Below are positions 36,701 to 45,588 of a DNA stretch of 64,000 nt, one piece after another. Position 1 is the stretch's first letter. Each line of letters begins with the position of its first letter. This DNA comes from a virus. Below the pieces are notes generated by a model. The model saw only the letters and a list, made by a program, of their open reading frames with translations, did not search any database and was not told where the DNA came from. The translations under genes and the position numbers were made by a program. The DNA lies in the IMG/VR virus record IMGVR_UViG_3300025617_000007, positions 1 to 64,000 of that record; one strand, given 5' to 3'.

Positions 36701-38622
36701 AAATCATAAAACTCAGGATTTTCAGTTTTACAAGTCTCACCAGCATCCCATGGGATTAACTCAGTAAATGACGCTAGTGTTGAATTTTTAGTGTCTTGAG
36801 CAAATGTTTGTGAATCAGTATAGTCATTACCATCATCAGGATTTTCAGTGTTGGTACAAGGACATGCCTCACAATCAGGATATGACATCATAGGTAGTGG
36901 TAAATTACTAGCAGGGAAAGGACCTAATTCGTCTATTTTTTTATCATCGCAATCAGATTTATCTAATTTTTTAGATAAAAATGCAACCACTTGACATATC
37001 TTACCGTAAATAAAATTAACTATAGGTATTATTATCTTGTTTATAAGCCACCTAACAATTTCATAAATAAACGCCGCAATATGTGCAACAATTATCAATA
37101 TATAAATAATAGGACTTAATATGGTTAAAAGTAACTGTACTATAAAGTTTATAAAATCAAAATTCCTAATCGCTTCATTGATTGGGAATCTATTGTTTTC
37201 AGATTGACAAGCCTTATCGGTTATCTCTTTAATCCCTAAATGTGATGCTCTATTAAAACCCCATTTAAATCTATCTATATGTGATGCAACGGTATAAACT
37301 TTATTATAATTAAATTGATAAAAAGTATCTTCACATTTAATAGCCTCAGACTTATCAAAATAATCGTTCCAGTCTAAAGAGAATGAATACGATTTATTAA
37401 ATGAGTCTTCAGGTAAACTAGAGTACGCTCCACTGGTAGGTGAAGTATTCCAATGTTCTTTTACGTTCGGTATAAGATAGTTCGCTCTCATTATTGAATC
37501 GTCCAAACCACCTTCGTTCATCCATTTTATTTTAAACCTATACTTAGATTTAGTTGGAATACCTATCGTTGGGTCAGGAGAATTAACCCTTTCACCAAAT
37601 TCATTAGTAATAACATAATCTAAATTCATCGGCATTTCAGTCAACCAAGCACCATTATCATCAATGATATTACCACCATCTTCTAATTTATATTCTTCGA
37701 GAACGGGGTCACCATTAACGTCTTCTAAAATTGTTTGTCTAATAGCCAATACCTGTCCAGGACCTGCAGTTAAATCACATAAATTACCAACATCTTTTTT
37801 AGGTCTACAACTAGCCTTCAAATAATCGTCTTCGCTTGAGGACATGATAGAACCCATAAACACACAGTGTGGTGTAATCTCAATACCTTGTTCCCTTAAA
37901 TCAAAGTCAGCTCTAGTAATACCAACATCACAGGTCTCGCTAGCACCCCAAAAGGATGACACGTCAATGTCTTTAACTTCATGAACTATTTGAGGTAAAG
38001 AGTCAATATTTTCAGAATCCTTAAATAATTGACCATTAAATTGTGATGGTACTCCCATTCCCATTCTGATTAAGTCAGATGGTCTTAATGAAAATTCACC
38101 CATATTTGATAGGTCTAAATCCATTACTAATTTTTGAGCACCTAAAGGTACACCGACAATCATAAAATCACCCGAATCATTTGTCCTTACTGAATATTTG
38201 TAATATTTGTCGTAAACATGAAGTACTTCTTTTCTTGTCAATACATCCTCAATATCGGGAAAAGTACCCGTGGCATTATGACCATAATACTCATCTCTAT
38301 ACGGTAATAAGTTATAACGATACCCATCCTCATTTTTACCTTCAGGTGTTTTATACGGATATAATGTCGATATTACAGGGTCATTTTCATCAATTTGGTC
38401 AATAGGTACAAAGATAGAGATATGTGCATTTGGTACTCCAAAACCACCATTAGCGATTACACGACCAACAACCACACCGTAATCTGCACAGAATTGTGTA
38501 TATAAATCTTCTTGTCTTAACTTTAAAGATAATATTTCTAAAGAATCAAAGTCTTGGTCGATTCTTATGTTGATATCTTTATCGACACCGGGTTCAGTTC
38601 TTATTCTGATAGATTTTGGCAT
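33745..38622 (-). CDS. Giant baseplate-associated protein with an internal membrane-like segment
   Basis: This 1625-aa protein opens with KSIRIRTEPGVDKDINIRID and a transthyretin- or carboxypeptidase-regulatory-like beta domain (VVVGRVIANGGFGVPNAHIS at about 49-68). Residues about 487-548 form a long, strongly hydrophobic stretch (FINFIVQLLLTILSPIIYIL; HIAAFIYEIVRWLINKIIIP), enough for two or three membrane helices. A Cys-rich acidic loop (YPDCEACPCTNTENPDDG) follows. The rest is beta-rich. A membrane segment inside a virion protein suggests a part that is buried until infection and then inserts in a host membrane, or one that anchors during assembly. It begins a transcript with a TATTTAT box 14 bases before ATG. 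Its position after gp25 and gp6 is that of gp7 in T4. Confidence 0.65.
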   Translation of the reverse strand: MPKSIRIRTEPGVDKDINIRIDQDFDSLEILSLKLRQEDLYTQFCADYGVVVGRVIANGGFGVPNAHISIFVPIDQIDENDPVISTLYPYKTPEGKNEDGYRYNLLPYRDEYYGHNATGTFPDIEDVLTRKEVLHVYDKYYKYSVRTNDSGDFMIVGVPLGAQKLVMDLDLSNMGEFSLRPSDLIRMGMGVPSQFNGQLFKDSENIDSLPQIVHEVKDIDVSSFWGASETCDVGITRADFDLREQGIEITPHCVFMGSIMSSSEDDYLKASCRPKKDVGNLCDLTAGPGQVLAIRQTILEDVNGDPVLEEYKLEDGGNIIDDNGAWLTEMPMNLDYVITNEFGERVNSPDPTIGIPTKSKYRFKIKWMNEGGLDDSIMRANYLIPNVKEHWNTSPTSGAYSSLPEDSFNKSYSFSLDWNDYFDKSEAIKCEDTFYQFNYNKVYTVASHIDRFKWGFNRASHLGIKEITDKACQSENNRFPINEAIRNFDFINFIVQLLLTILSPIIYILIIVAHIAAFIYEIVRWLINKIIIPIVNFIYGKICQVVAFLSKKLDKSDCDDKKIDELGPFPASNLPLPMMSYPDCEACPCTNTENPDDGNDYTDSQTFAQDTKNSTLASFTELIPWDAGETCKTENPEFYDLSYGYALGGWKPKAINDSLNTRLSLKWYKTPLYFNTNGNTLNKNHFRATNTISLAQSLNLINQRSRYFDTNTPNIIRTQIVNSQLPSATYNTPSSGVNQFEDLPLIMVLESGNQYNPGQLLTFEDLNGINDPNVTGATLNQYGTQSITGTVSHNSTSYIPSTISYQPPNGGNPQSVNLQLYNEVILEQDYRFESGVEYFQVISATTMGNIIDTITGSTAPYTTKSILWKYLIGKITLFNCGHDLFTGINNLNTLKQYSNYRNLVMVIMNRGVDPHSPKQEIRYDLSKLFGQNYGTSTVSGEYYLNVPIQHNGGNSICSGSNIWREDVMTPSPHFCRSGGDWISNTNNSSNMSPLFHNSFLYKVDETKFTAFTTSAIKRYSSIDKSITNLLPKSNGVVTNNDNKFVIDASTIQDRIEGSTYQYVKKTYHSIIDNSVDVFTVSTTYGDLSPNPTTTLINVNSSTNQPIVFRSDRLPRSSGVDKGYAPNYTGIQNFVFHLSEDFKIFEISDDGAQSQPPGQTSIATDGSSAGQDMADGGINPQLSGVLDSFTCNGMVPLNCYDGEGTTFGINTSNPDCNDEDMTGGCYFLIKPKYIKTIPKDIKNFTEWKARFRYVFAACRGVFGQVFQNNWVNGNLYMPSFQKRTFFDGNNQVRRYKFCGDPGQSKFGMFFQNREFKGPIYFNTDSNSFYYRSTPYYNGQFTGLDLNTLYPGKNDRQLFFPTTIMDLGPKTDFLKEIMLSPEFESYVMSELKSTSYQDMSGILNLFIISRLVNRGFLEKLFNLGDDTVSASFSRQSGFGNRFTDARMDADYVQMVSINSELGVIPYIDNNYADDIFVGSVGGDALMGIWFTANTENRKIIGPGVTQFSPTLSNKFGYPNSQMVPSYRWNVNNTSNLFGNQENGWDTTGNGIIEVNYQNDTLGTGGDYPKSPSFEGTGYLYSDNDDVSIIPTNNPKYRVGSPFYFYFGLKRGKSAMNKFITKYLTIVG

Positions 38623-38636
38623 AATTAGTTTTTAAG

Positions 38637-38643
38637 ATAAATA
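38637..38643 (-). promoter_or_regulatory. TATTTAT box before the 1625-aa gene
   Basis: Minus-strand context is AACTATTTATCTTAAAAAC, 14 bases before the ATG at 38622. The box is also one arm of an imperfect 10-bp inverted repeat (AAGATGAATA and TATTTATCTT). Confidence 0.5.
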
Positions 38644-38694
38644 GTTATTCATCTTAATTTTAATTTGTTTTTGAAAAAAGTATATGGATGTGAT

Positions 38695-40533
38695 TTATGT
38701 GAAATCTACATTTTTAAGTGACTTAGCTCGAACCTTAATGTCTAACTCAGGAAAACGTATCTGATAAACCTGATTTGGTTGGGCAAAAATTGTATCATCA
38801 ATCAATTGAATTTCTTTGGTTTCTGAGTCAGAATATCTTTGTGAGGTTTGAGAACTTGAGTATCTACCTCCAACCTTATTAATTACTTTTAACTCTGATA
38901 AACTTATAACCCCCGGAATATCCTGAACAATTCTTCTAATATCAGAAATATTTACATTATTACCCAATTGTTGTGTTTGTGGTGAAAAATAACTATCAAC
39001 TGAATTGACAATATTTGTAATTACTTGACCTTGGTTTTCAGTAGAATCCATCACTACCGAAAATTCAAACTCTAAATCAATCACCTTAGCATTCGTAACT
39101 GAAATATAATCATTTATCATCCTATAATGTGATAAATAATTTGCAATATTTTGTTTTAAAGTATTTGACACTGACTCAGTTAACTTACCTTGAGTGTCGT
39201 AAGATAACATCTCAATTTTAATCTTATTGTCTTCTTCAGTTATAGATGCCTTTGCCGGTGCTCCAAATCTACTTGGCATAGTCCTAACTAAAGAATTGTA
39301 ATCGTTCACCGTTACAGCCCTCTTTTGAGCTGCAAAGTTAAATGATACCATATTTCTAACTTCCTCAACCGTAGGTAAATCACCTCCACCAATAGCAGCA
39401 GTAACATTAGTGGTTCTTAAACTCTCCCTCACATTTTGATTTATAGTGTTAGAAGGACCATTTATTTCAAAATTAGTAGTACCAAATTGAGTTATACTAT
39501 TAACCCCTACATTCGAGGCTTTACCCCCACCTATTCGATATTGTACGAATAACGTAGTATTAGGTTTAACTGTTAAACCTAAGGCAATATTGTTTTGATA
39601 GTCTTGTATTCTTAAAGGAACACCTGTTCTCGCAAACTGCTCTAACTGTTCCTCAGCTGAAGTAGTAGCACTACCAAAAGTTAATTTACAATAACCTTCA
39701 GGTGTATACTCAGATACAAATCTATTTTCTGTTTCAATATATTTACCAACTTTAATTCCTGGTTGGTCAGACGGCTTAGTCGGGTCTTCAATAAAAATTT
39801 TAGACTCAGCCAATGCATCTACCTCATACCATTTATTAGTTGAGTCGGTAAACTCTCCATATGTTGGAGGTGATTGATAATTCACACCGTCTTTCTGAAT
39901 AACAGATGTAATACTAATAACATTTTTTTCAGGTAAGAAAAATTCATAAAAAGGTCTTACATCTCCGTTATTAATCACCTTTTTAAATGTTTTAGTTAAC
40001 CCATTAACTACTACTTCTCTTTTAGTTATAGTATAATTAATAAGGTTATTGTTAGAGTCAAAATTAGGTATTTTAGTTCTATTAGGAAACCCTTCACTAT
40101 TGTATTGGGTACTGAAATCAATATCATTTGGATTTTCAAATGCTTGTCCACCACCTATAAATTGAGACCCCGCTCTCATCACTCCCAAATATCTTTCATC
40201 TTCTTGGTCCCCTAATGCAGGTACTGTAATTGACACATCAACCAATGCAATTGACGGTCTATTACCCGGTATTTTAAGACCGTAAGTTCTGGCTATATTA
40301 TATATTGAAGATTTTTGTTGAGCGTATTGTAGAACCGTTTCTTGAATACTACGGTCCATGTGGTAATGTAAATTATCACCAATCGCAGCATTTAAATCCA
40401 TGAACACCGAATAAATCGACGCATCATTAAAGTTACCTACTAAGTCAGGATAATACTGTTGAGTGTAATTTATTAATTCCTGTCTTAAAGATTGAAAATC
40501 TCTATCTGTGTATGATATTTTACGATTAGCCAT
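38695..40533 (-). CDS. 6: Baseplate wedge protein, gp6-like (gpJ family)
   Basis: This 612-aa protein starts with ISYTDRDFQSLRQELINYTQ, then DLVGNFNDASIYSVFMDLNA and DNLHYHMDRSIQETVLQYAQ, the usual N-terminus of T4 gp6 and P2 gpJ baseplate proteins. The later block FAAQKRAVTVNDYNSLVRTM and the C-terminal INDYISVTNAKVIDLEFEF are also typical. T4 gp6 is 660 residues, so length fits. It forms the inner ring of wedges together with gp25 and gp53. It lies 6 bases after the gp25 gene. The start codon is clear and there is no frameshift. Confidence 0.9.
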   Translation of the reverse strand: MANRKISYTDRDFQSLRQELINYTQQYYPDLVGNFNDASIYSVFMDLNAAIGDNLHYHMDRSIQETVLQYAQQKSSIYNIARTYGLKIPGNRPSIALVDVSITVPALGDQEDERYLGVMRAGSQFIGGGQAFENPNDIDFSTQYNSEGFPNRTKIPNFDSNNNLINYTITKREVVVNGLTKTFKKVINNGDVRPFYEFFLPEKNVISITSVIQKDGVNYQSPPTYGEFTDSTNKWYEVDALAESKIFIEDPTKPSDQPGIKVGKYIETENRFVSEYTPEGYCKLTFGSATTSAEEQLEQFARTGVPLRIQDYQNNIALGLTVKPNTTLFVQYRIGGGKASNVGVNSITQFGTTNFEINGPSNTINQNVRESLRTTNVTAAIGGGDLPTVEEVRNMVSFNFAAQKRAVTVNDYNSLVRTMPSRFGAPAKASITEEDNKIKIEMLSYDTQGKLTESVSNTLKQNIANYLSHYRMINDYISVTNAKVIDLEFEFSVVMDSTENQGQVITNIVNSVDSYFSPQTQQLGNNVNISDIRRIVQDIPGVISLSELKVINKVGGRYSSSQTSQRYSDSETKEIQLIDDTIFAQPNQVYQIRFPELDIKVRAKSLKNVDFT

Positions 40534-40539
40534 ATACTA

Positions 40540-41001
40540 TTAAATATTAATTATTACAAAATCTTTTGATTCAAATGTACCCGACTGTATCGTGTAATCG
40601 ATTCTAAGTTTTGCGGTGTATTCTTCAGTCCCTCTACCTGCAATTTTAAATACCTGACCACCTAATTCTTCATAATTTATTTCACCAGGTAAAGGTTCAG
40701 ATTCCAAATATGGTTCTATTGTTATGTCATTTATTTGTAAGTTAGGGATATATTTATCCACAGCTTGTCTAACATCGGCTTTAATCGAGTCGAACGTTGG
40801 ACCATCCATAGGTTCAAATATGAACTCATATATTCTTGTTCCAAAATCAGGTAAATAGTACCTACTACCCTTACGTGTAAGGATTAAATGTAATAAGTCT
40901 GCCCTAATTTCTTCATCAGTTGTTTGTGTCAATCTAAGGTAGTCTCCTCTCGGACTATCCCTAAATGGGAAAAATACACCGTATGTTTTACCGTCTGCCA
41001 T
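40540..41001 (-). CDS. 25: Baseplate wedge protein, gp25-like
   Basis: This 153-aa protein has the gp25/gpW signature: LLHLILTRKGSRYYLPDFGT followed by IYEFIFEPMDGPTFDSIKAD and VDKYIPNLQI. T4 gp25 is 132 residues; the extra residues lie at the N-terminus (FFPFRDSPRGDYLRLTQTTD). It binds gp6 and gp53 in the wedge and is needed for sheath initiation. It is the first gene after the replication module: a terminator lies upstream, and a TATTTAT box sits 5 bases before its ATG, which would give a nearly leaderless message. Confidence 0.9.
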   Translation of the reverse strand: MADGKTYGVFFPFRDSPRGDYLRLTQTTDEEIRADLLHLILTRKGSRYYLPDFGTRIYEFIFEPMDGPTFDSIKADVRQAVDKYIPNLQINDITIEPYLESEPLPGEINYEELGGQVFKIAGRGTEEYTAKLRIDYTIQSGTFESKDFVIINI

Positions 41002-41006
41002 ATTTC

Positions 41007-41013
41007 ATAAATA
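41007..41013 (-). promoter_or_regulatory. TATTTAT box before gene 25
   Basis: Minus-strand context is ATTATATTTATGAAATATG. It ends only 5 bases before the ATG, so the message would be leaderless or nearly so. It follows the terminator at 41049-41075 and would restart transcription for the baseplate genes. Confidence 0.5.
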
Positions 41014-41048
41014 TAATGACACATAATTTTATCTAAACTATATAATAA

Positions 41049-41075
41049 AAAAGGTCAGACAACGTCTGACCTTTT
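41049..41075 (-). terminator. Terminator after nrdA
   Basis: A perfect 12-bp stem (AAAAGGTCAGAC and GTCTGACCTTTT) with a 3-base loop lies 54 bases after the nrdA stop and before the gp25 promoter box. On the minus strand it is followed by a T-rich run. It closes the replication module. Confidence 0.85.
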
Positions 41076-41128
41076 CCTTCCTTAACCTAATAAGATATTA
41101 CGAGTTTTCGTTTCTTATAATCTTGTTG

Positions 41129-42835
41129 TTACCCTTCACACGCAACACATTGTAAATCATTTAACCCTAATTTCTTTCTTGCGAAAGCCTGAGCCGAGTT
41201 CATTGAGTGTTGGTAATAAAGTGTTTTAACCCCTAATTGCCATGCATCTATAAGTAGTTTATTAACATCCTTTGTCGGCATATCAGGTGAAATCATTAAA
41301 TTCAATGATTGTGATTGGTCAATAAAGTCTTGCCTAATAGCCGCTTGATTAATGATAGTTGCTTGGTTTATTTCCGCAAATGTCCTAAAGATTTCTCTTT
41401 GTTCATCTGTTAAAAAGTCTAAATGTTGAACTGAACCATCATTTTGTTTAATACTGTTCCAAACCTCTTTGGTGTCTTGTCCTAACTCTTTAAGTAGTTT
41501 TTCTAAGATTGGGTTCTTAATAGTAACTTTCATCTTAGCAACATCTTTTACATAACAATTTGACCATATTGGTTCGATTGATTGTGAAACTTGTCCCAAA
41601 ATAAATGCTGATGAAGTTGTAGGTGCGATAGCGTTCAATGTTACATTTCTTCTACCATATCCCTTTAGGTATTCAGGTTCACCGAACATCTTAGCCAACT
41701 CTTCTGAAGCCTCGTAAGATTTAGTTTTGATTAGTTTGAATACTTCAACATTCATCTTTGCAGCTTCTCTACTATCAAATGGTAACCCTTTTGATTGTAG
41801 GAAAGTATGCCACCCTAAAACACCTAAACCTAACGCTCTTTGTCTCTTAGCGAAGTTATATGCTTTCTCTAAATAAAAGAATGCTCTCTGACCCTCAATC
41901 GTACCGTTATCTCTAAATTCCTCAATTTTATGTAGAAATTCAGTAACCACCGCATCTAAAAACATAGTCATAGTTTCCACAGCATCAGTATCTTTCCACT
42001 CATCATAATGAAGAACGTTCATCGATGATAAAACACATACAAACGATTCTTCTTCTGAATTATGAAGTGCAATTTCAGAACATAGGTTTGAGTTATAAAT
42101 TTTAGCCCCTTTATCACGATAAACCTCAGGTGATTTATTATTCATAGTATCATGGAACATAATATATGGGTACCCTATTTCACCTCTTCTCTGAATCACT
42201 TTAGCCCAAATTGCTCTTTTTTCATCATCACCCGCAATCATTTCTTCCATGAATTTATCAGTCACGGTTACCGCATGTGTTAAATCTTGAATAGATGCAC
42301 CTTCAGTACCAATTTCTAAAAACTCCATAATGTCAGGATGTTCAACAGGTAAGTACGGTGAAAATCGACCTCTACGTGTCGAACCTTGTGAAATATTATC
42401 CACCACACTTTGAAAAAGATTCATGAAATGGACCGCCCCTGGTGCGTGTCCGTTGTCAGTAACTTCAGCACCTCTTCCTCGAATATTACCAAAATATCCT
42501 GAGGTACCTCCACCCATCTTACTCATCTCACCAACCTCTGCTTGTGTTAATAAAATTGATTCAATGTTATCACCAATATTTGAACCAAAACAACTCACGG
42601 GTAATCCTCTTTTTTTACCAAAGTTAGCCCAAACAGGTGAAGACAAAGAATACCAACCTTTACCCATATAATCATAAAACTTGTCAGCAAATCCTTCTAT
42701 CCCTAAAAGTTTTTCCGCGTGTTCTGCAATTGTTCTAACTCTCTCTAAAGGTTCTTCACCTTCACTCAAATACCCTCTACGAAGAAATGTTAATGACTCT
42801 TCGTTAATCCAATCAAAAGGTTTTCTATCTTTCAT
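41129..42835 (-). CDS. nrdA: Ribonucleotide reductase class I, large subunit
   Basis: This 568-aa protein reduces ribonucleotides to deoxyribonucleotides with NrdB. The catalytic residues are in place: Cys82 (LPVSCFGSN), the NSNLCSEI site near residue 252 with the radical Cys and Glu, the partner Cys in FVCVLSSMNV, a Tyr pair in TLYYQHSMNS for radical transfer, and the C-terminal CVACEG for re-reduction. The usual N-terminal ATP-cone is missing: the protein starts directly with FDWINEESLTFLRRGYLSEG. It is about 190 residues shorter than T4 NrdA. The missing regulatory domain is found on NrdB, encoded 26 bases upstream. A strong terminator follows. Confidence 0.93.
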   Translation of the reverse strand: MKDRKPFDWINEESLTFLRRGYLSEGEEPLERVRTIAEHAEKLLGIEGFADKFYDYMGKGWYSLSSPVWANFGKKRGLPVSCFGSNIGDNIESILLTQAEVGEMSKMGGGTSGYFGNIRGRGAEVTDNGHAPGAVHFMNLFQSVVDNISQGSTRRGRFSPYLPVEHPDIMEFLEIGTEGASIQDLTHAVTVTDKFMEEMIAGDDEKRAIWAKVIQRRGEIGYPYIMFHDTMNNKSPEVYRDKGAKIYNSNLCSEIALHNSEEESFVCVLSSMNVLHYDEWKDTDAVETMTMFLDAVVTEFLHKIEEFRDNGTIEGQRAFFYLEKAYNFAKRQRALGLGVLGWHTFLQSKGLPFDSREAAKMNVEVFKLIKTKSYEASEELAKMFGEPEYLKGYGRRNVTLNAIAPTTSSAFILGQVSQSIEPIWSNCYVKDVAKMKVTIKNPILEKLLKELGQDTKEVWNSIKQNDGSVQHLDFLTDEQREIFRTFAEINQATIINQAAIRQDFIDQSQSLNLMISPDMPTKDVNKLLIDAWQLGVKTLYYQHSMNSAQAFARKKLGLNDLQCVACEG

Positions 42836-42861
42836 ATTATTTTTATATTTTTTGTTTTGTT

Positions 42862-44142
42862 TTAAAATAAATCGTTTGACGTAATCGATTTTTGTTTTTT
42901 ACTGTAATTAATACTTCTCTTATTAAAGAAATCGGTATGCTTTGTGGTTAAGATTTCATCGTCAAACCACTCAGTCGTCTCTAATAAGGATTCATCAGTA
43001 TCAAAAATACCTTCGATACCAATAGATTTTAAAGACCTATTAAATCTGTCCTTAATAAACTCCATAACTTGTTCTTTAGTTAAGAAATCTAAGTCACCTT
43101 TTTCAAAAATCCATTCAACAATCTCGGTTTCCGCTCCATAAGCTTCCATAGTCGAATCAATTAAATCCTCAACTAACTGGTCTGTCCACCAATCAGGATT
43201 TTCACTCTTAATTAAATTTACCAAATCAAACCCGAATTCCGCATGAATGTTTTCTTCTTTTGATGTTGCTTCAACAGCGTTACTGATACCTTTTAATACA
43301 TTCTTATGTTTGTTGAATGACATAATAACTAAAAATTGTGAAAACAACGACACATTTTCAACGAACATTGAAAATAATACCACTGACTCGAAATATTCTT
43401 TATCTTCAACAGATTTAGAATTCACGATAGATTTTTCTAAGTACTTAATTCTTCTTCTAATTGCCGGTACCTCCAATAAGTTTTCAAACTCACCATTCAA
43501 ACCTAAAAGTTGTATTAAGTGTGAGTAAGCGTCCGCATGTCTAACTTCAGATTCTGCGAATGTAGCACCCACATTACCAATTTCAGGTTTCGGCATTCTT
43601 TTATATATGTCCCCCCAAAATGATTTAACCGCAACTTCAATTTGTGATATTGCCAACATAGCCCTTTCAACCGCAGTTTTTTCCTTCTCATTCATATGTA
43701 CTTTATAATCCTGAATATCTGAAGTAAAATTAAATTCAGTATGTACCCAATATGAATGTCTAATAGCATCCACATAATCATTTAAATTAGGATACTCATA
43801 GGGTTTTAAATTCACTCTTTTAGAAAAAATGTTTGGTTGGTTTTTAGAGCGATAAATAATGTACTCTTTAGCGACATCATTTAAACCGTTATCCATTAAT
43901 TTATTTTCTACCATATCATGTATCTCATCTACATGTGGGACATGGTCTTTATTATTTCTAAAAATAGCCTTAGTAGATATTCTTGCAATCTTTTCTGACA
44001 TTATTTCATCGACCATTCCAATACTTTTCATCGCCTTTATCACTGCGATTTCAATTTTTTCTGTCTGAAACAACACCTTATCACCACTTCTTTTGATGAC
44101 ATAACGAAGGTCTTTGCTCACCTGATTAGTTAAACTTTCCAT
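42862..44142 (-). CDS. nrdB: Ribonucleotide reductase class I, small subunit with N-terminal ATP-cone
   Basis: This 426-aa protein has two parts. Residues about 12-100 are an ATP-cone (YVIKRSGDKVLFQTEKIEIA; HVPHVDEIHDMVENKLMDNG), a domain that senses ATP/dATP and normally sits on NrdA. Residues about 110-400 are the radical-generating core: Glu199, His202 and Tyr206 in SEVRHADAYSHL match the E-x2-H-x3-Y radical site of E. coli NrdB, and KEENIHAEFG supplies the second Glu and His. The ATP-cone on NrdB is known from a Bacteroidetes enzyme (Leeuwenhoekiella), where it controls quaternary structure. It lies 20 bases after the helicase gene in the same transcript. Confidence 0.92.
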   Translation of the reverse strand: MESLTNQVSKDLRYVIKRSGDKVLFQTEKIEIAVIKAMKSIGMVDEIMSEKIARISTKAIFRNNKDHVPHVDEIHDMVENKLMDNGLNDVAKEYIIYRSKNQPNIFSKRVNLKPYEYPNLNDYVDAIRHSYWVHTEFNFTSDIQDYKVHMNEKEKTAVERAMLAISQIEVAVKSFWGDIYKRMPKPEIGNVGATFAESEVRHADAYSHLIQLLGLNGEFENLLEVPAIRRRIKYLEKSIVNSKSVEDKEYFESVVLFSMFVENVSLFSQFLVIMSFNKHKNVLKGISNAVEATSKEENIHAEFGFDLVNLIKSENPDWWTDQLVEDLIDSTMEAYGAETEIVEWIFEKGDLDFLTKEQVMEFIKDRFNRSLKSIGIEGIFDTDESLLETTEWFDDEILTTKHTDFFNKRSINYSKKQKSITSNDLF

Positions 44143-44162
44143 ATTATATTCTTTAAACTTTA

Positions 44163-45545
44163 TTAATTATTCGGAGTTTCCCTCTGTTTCCTTTTCTCCA
44201 ATAAATCTTTAATACGTTGTCGGTTGTTCTCTTCTTTTTGTTCTTCTAAACCTAAGAAAGTAACGCTAGATTCCGTATCAATTTCCATCATTTCGTTATC
44301 GAACTTACAATTTTCAAATACGACACCATCTTTACCAATTCTTGATTTAGTAATTGCAATTGTTGCTAAGTTCATTTCTTTCTGTTGTAGGGATTTAGCA
44401 ACAGAAATAATAACGTGACCGACCTGAGCTTTTTTGATGGACCCTCCCATTTGGTCGGTCGTAACCACCTCTGACGATATAGAGGAACGGTTACCTTGTG
44501 TTGCAGTCCATCCTACAATGTCTAACTCGTGACACATCGATTCAAATCCTCTCATGACTGAACCTTCACTTTTCCACTCGTCACCTAAATTTCGGTCAGG
44601 GACGATACAATCAATATAATCAACAACAACCATATCTATCTTAGTTCCTTCAGCTATCATTTTACGAACCTGATTCTTAATCTGACTCATAGTTAATTGG
44701 TCTGACGGTAACTTCTTTAAGATTAACTTGTTCTCCGCGTTATCTTTAATTTGTTTTACTTTACTCATAACCTCTTCTTTGTGTAAAGACAGATTATCAG
44801 GTGCAATTTTAGTCCACATAGTAAAGTGCTTTCTCTGAATAATCTTAGGGTTATCTTCGAAGAAAATCTGTAATACATTATAACCTAAGTTAAATGCATT
44901 ATTAGAGATTTTACTCAAAACAGTTGTTTTACCAACACCTGTTGGTGCCAATATAACACCAATTTCACCTTTAGCTAATCCACCTTTTAGTAAATTATCT
45001 ATACCTGAAATACCAATAGGTATTGGATGACGGAAATCATCATCTAATACCTCGTCTAAATTAAAAAACACGTCCGCAGTGCCCGAATCAACCTCACCTA
45101 CCTGTAACGCTTCACGTACCATTTCTTCTAAATGGTCATAAGACTCGAACTCACCTTTGTCGATAATCTTTTGAGCCTTATTCATTACCTTTTGTAGTTC
45201 TTGTTGTTTACAGAACTTTAAAGACTTCTCTTGAACATATTGATGTCCATCATTTGACGCCTCTTTTATCTGTCCGAGCATATCCAGGACCATTTTCTGA
45301 GCCATAGGGGATGATACTTCGGACTTAGTGATTTGTTCTAAGGTCGAGAACGAAGGAGCGTGTTCATACTTGACGTAATACTCCTTTGTCATCTGCATTA
45401 TTAACTTGAAATATTGATTGTCAAAGTATTTTGGTTCAAGTACATCTACAATAGAATTTGCGAAGTCCTTATATAGGACAATATTATTGAGTAGTTGTAA
45501 TTGAAATGTGTTACCGAGGTATCCAAAATTTTTTTCTTTTGACAT
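44163..45545 (-). CDS. 41: Replicative DNA helicase, DnaB/gp41-like
   Basis: This 460-aa protein has the RecA-type helicase core: Walker A APTGVGKTT at about residues 195-203, a DnaB-like N-terminal domain (LLNNIVLYKDFANSIVDVLE), the Walker B strand IDMVVVDYIDCIVPD, and WTATQGNRSSIS as motif H3. It would unwind DNA at the replication fork. Length is close to T4 gp41 (475 residues). It follows the unknown gene at 45589-46041 after a 43-base gap containing a TATTTAT box. There is no sign of an intein or frameshift. Confidence 0.88.
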   Translation of the reverse strand: MSKEKNFGYLGNTFQLQLLNNIVLYKDFANSIVDVLEPKYFDNQYFKLIMQMTKEYYVKYEHAPSFSTLEQITKSEVSSPMAQKMVLDMLGQIKEASNDGHQYVQEKSLKFCKQQELQKVMNKAQKIIDKGEFESYDHLEEMVREALQVGEVDSGTADVFFNLDEVLDDDFRHPIPIGISGIDNLLKGGLAKGEIGVILAPTGVGKTTVLSKISNNAFNLGYNVLQIFFEDNPKIIQRKHFTMWTKIAPDNLSLHKEEVMSKVKQIKDNAENKLILKKLPSDQLTMSQIKNQVRKMIAEGTKIDMVVVDYIDCIVPDRNLGDEWKSEGSVMRGFESMCHELDIVGWTATQGNRSSISSEVVTTDQMGGSIKKAQVGHVIISVAKSLQQKEMNLATIAITKSRIGKDGVVFENCKFDNEMMEIDTESSVTFLGLEEQKEENNRQRIKDLLEKRKQRETPNN

Positions 45546-45578
45546 AAATTATTAAGTTTTAATCTTCTTGTGTAGAAT

Positions 45579-45585
45579 ATAAATA
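45579..45585 (-). promoter_or_regulatory. TATTTAT box before the helicase gene
   Basis: Minus-strand context is CCATATTTATATTCTAC, 33 bases before the ATG at 45545. It is the only such box inside the replication module, so it may be chance or a secondary promoter. Confidence 0.35.
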
Positions 45586-45588
45586 TGG

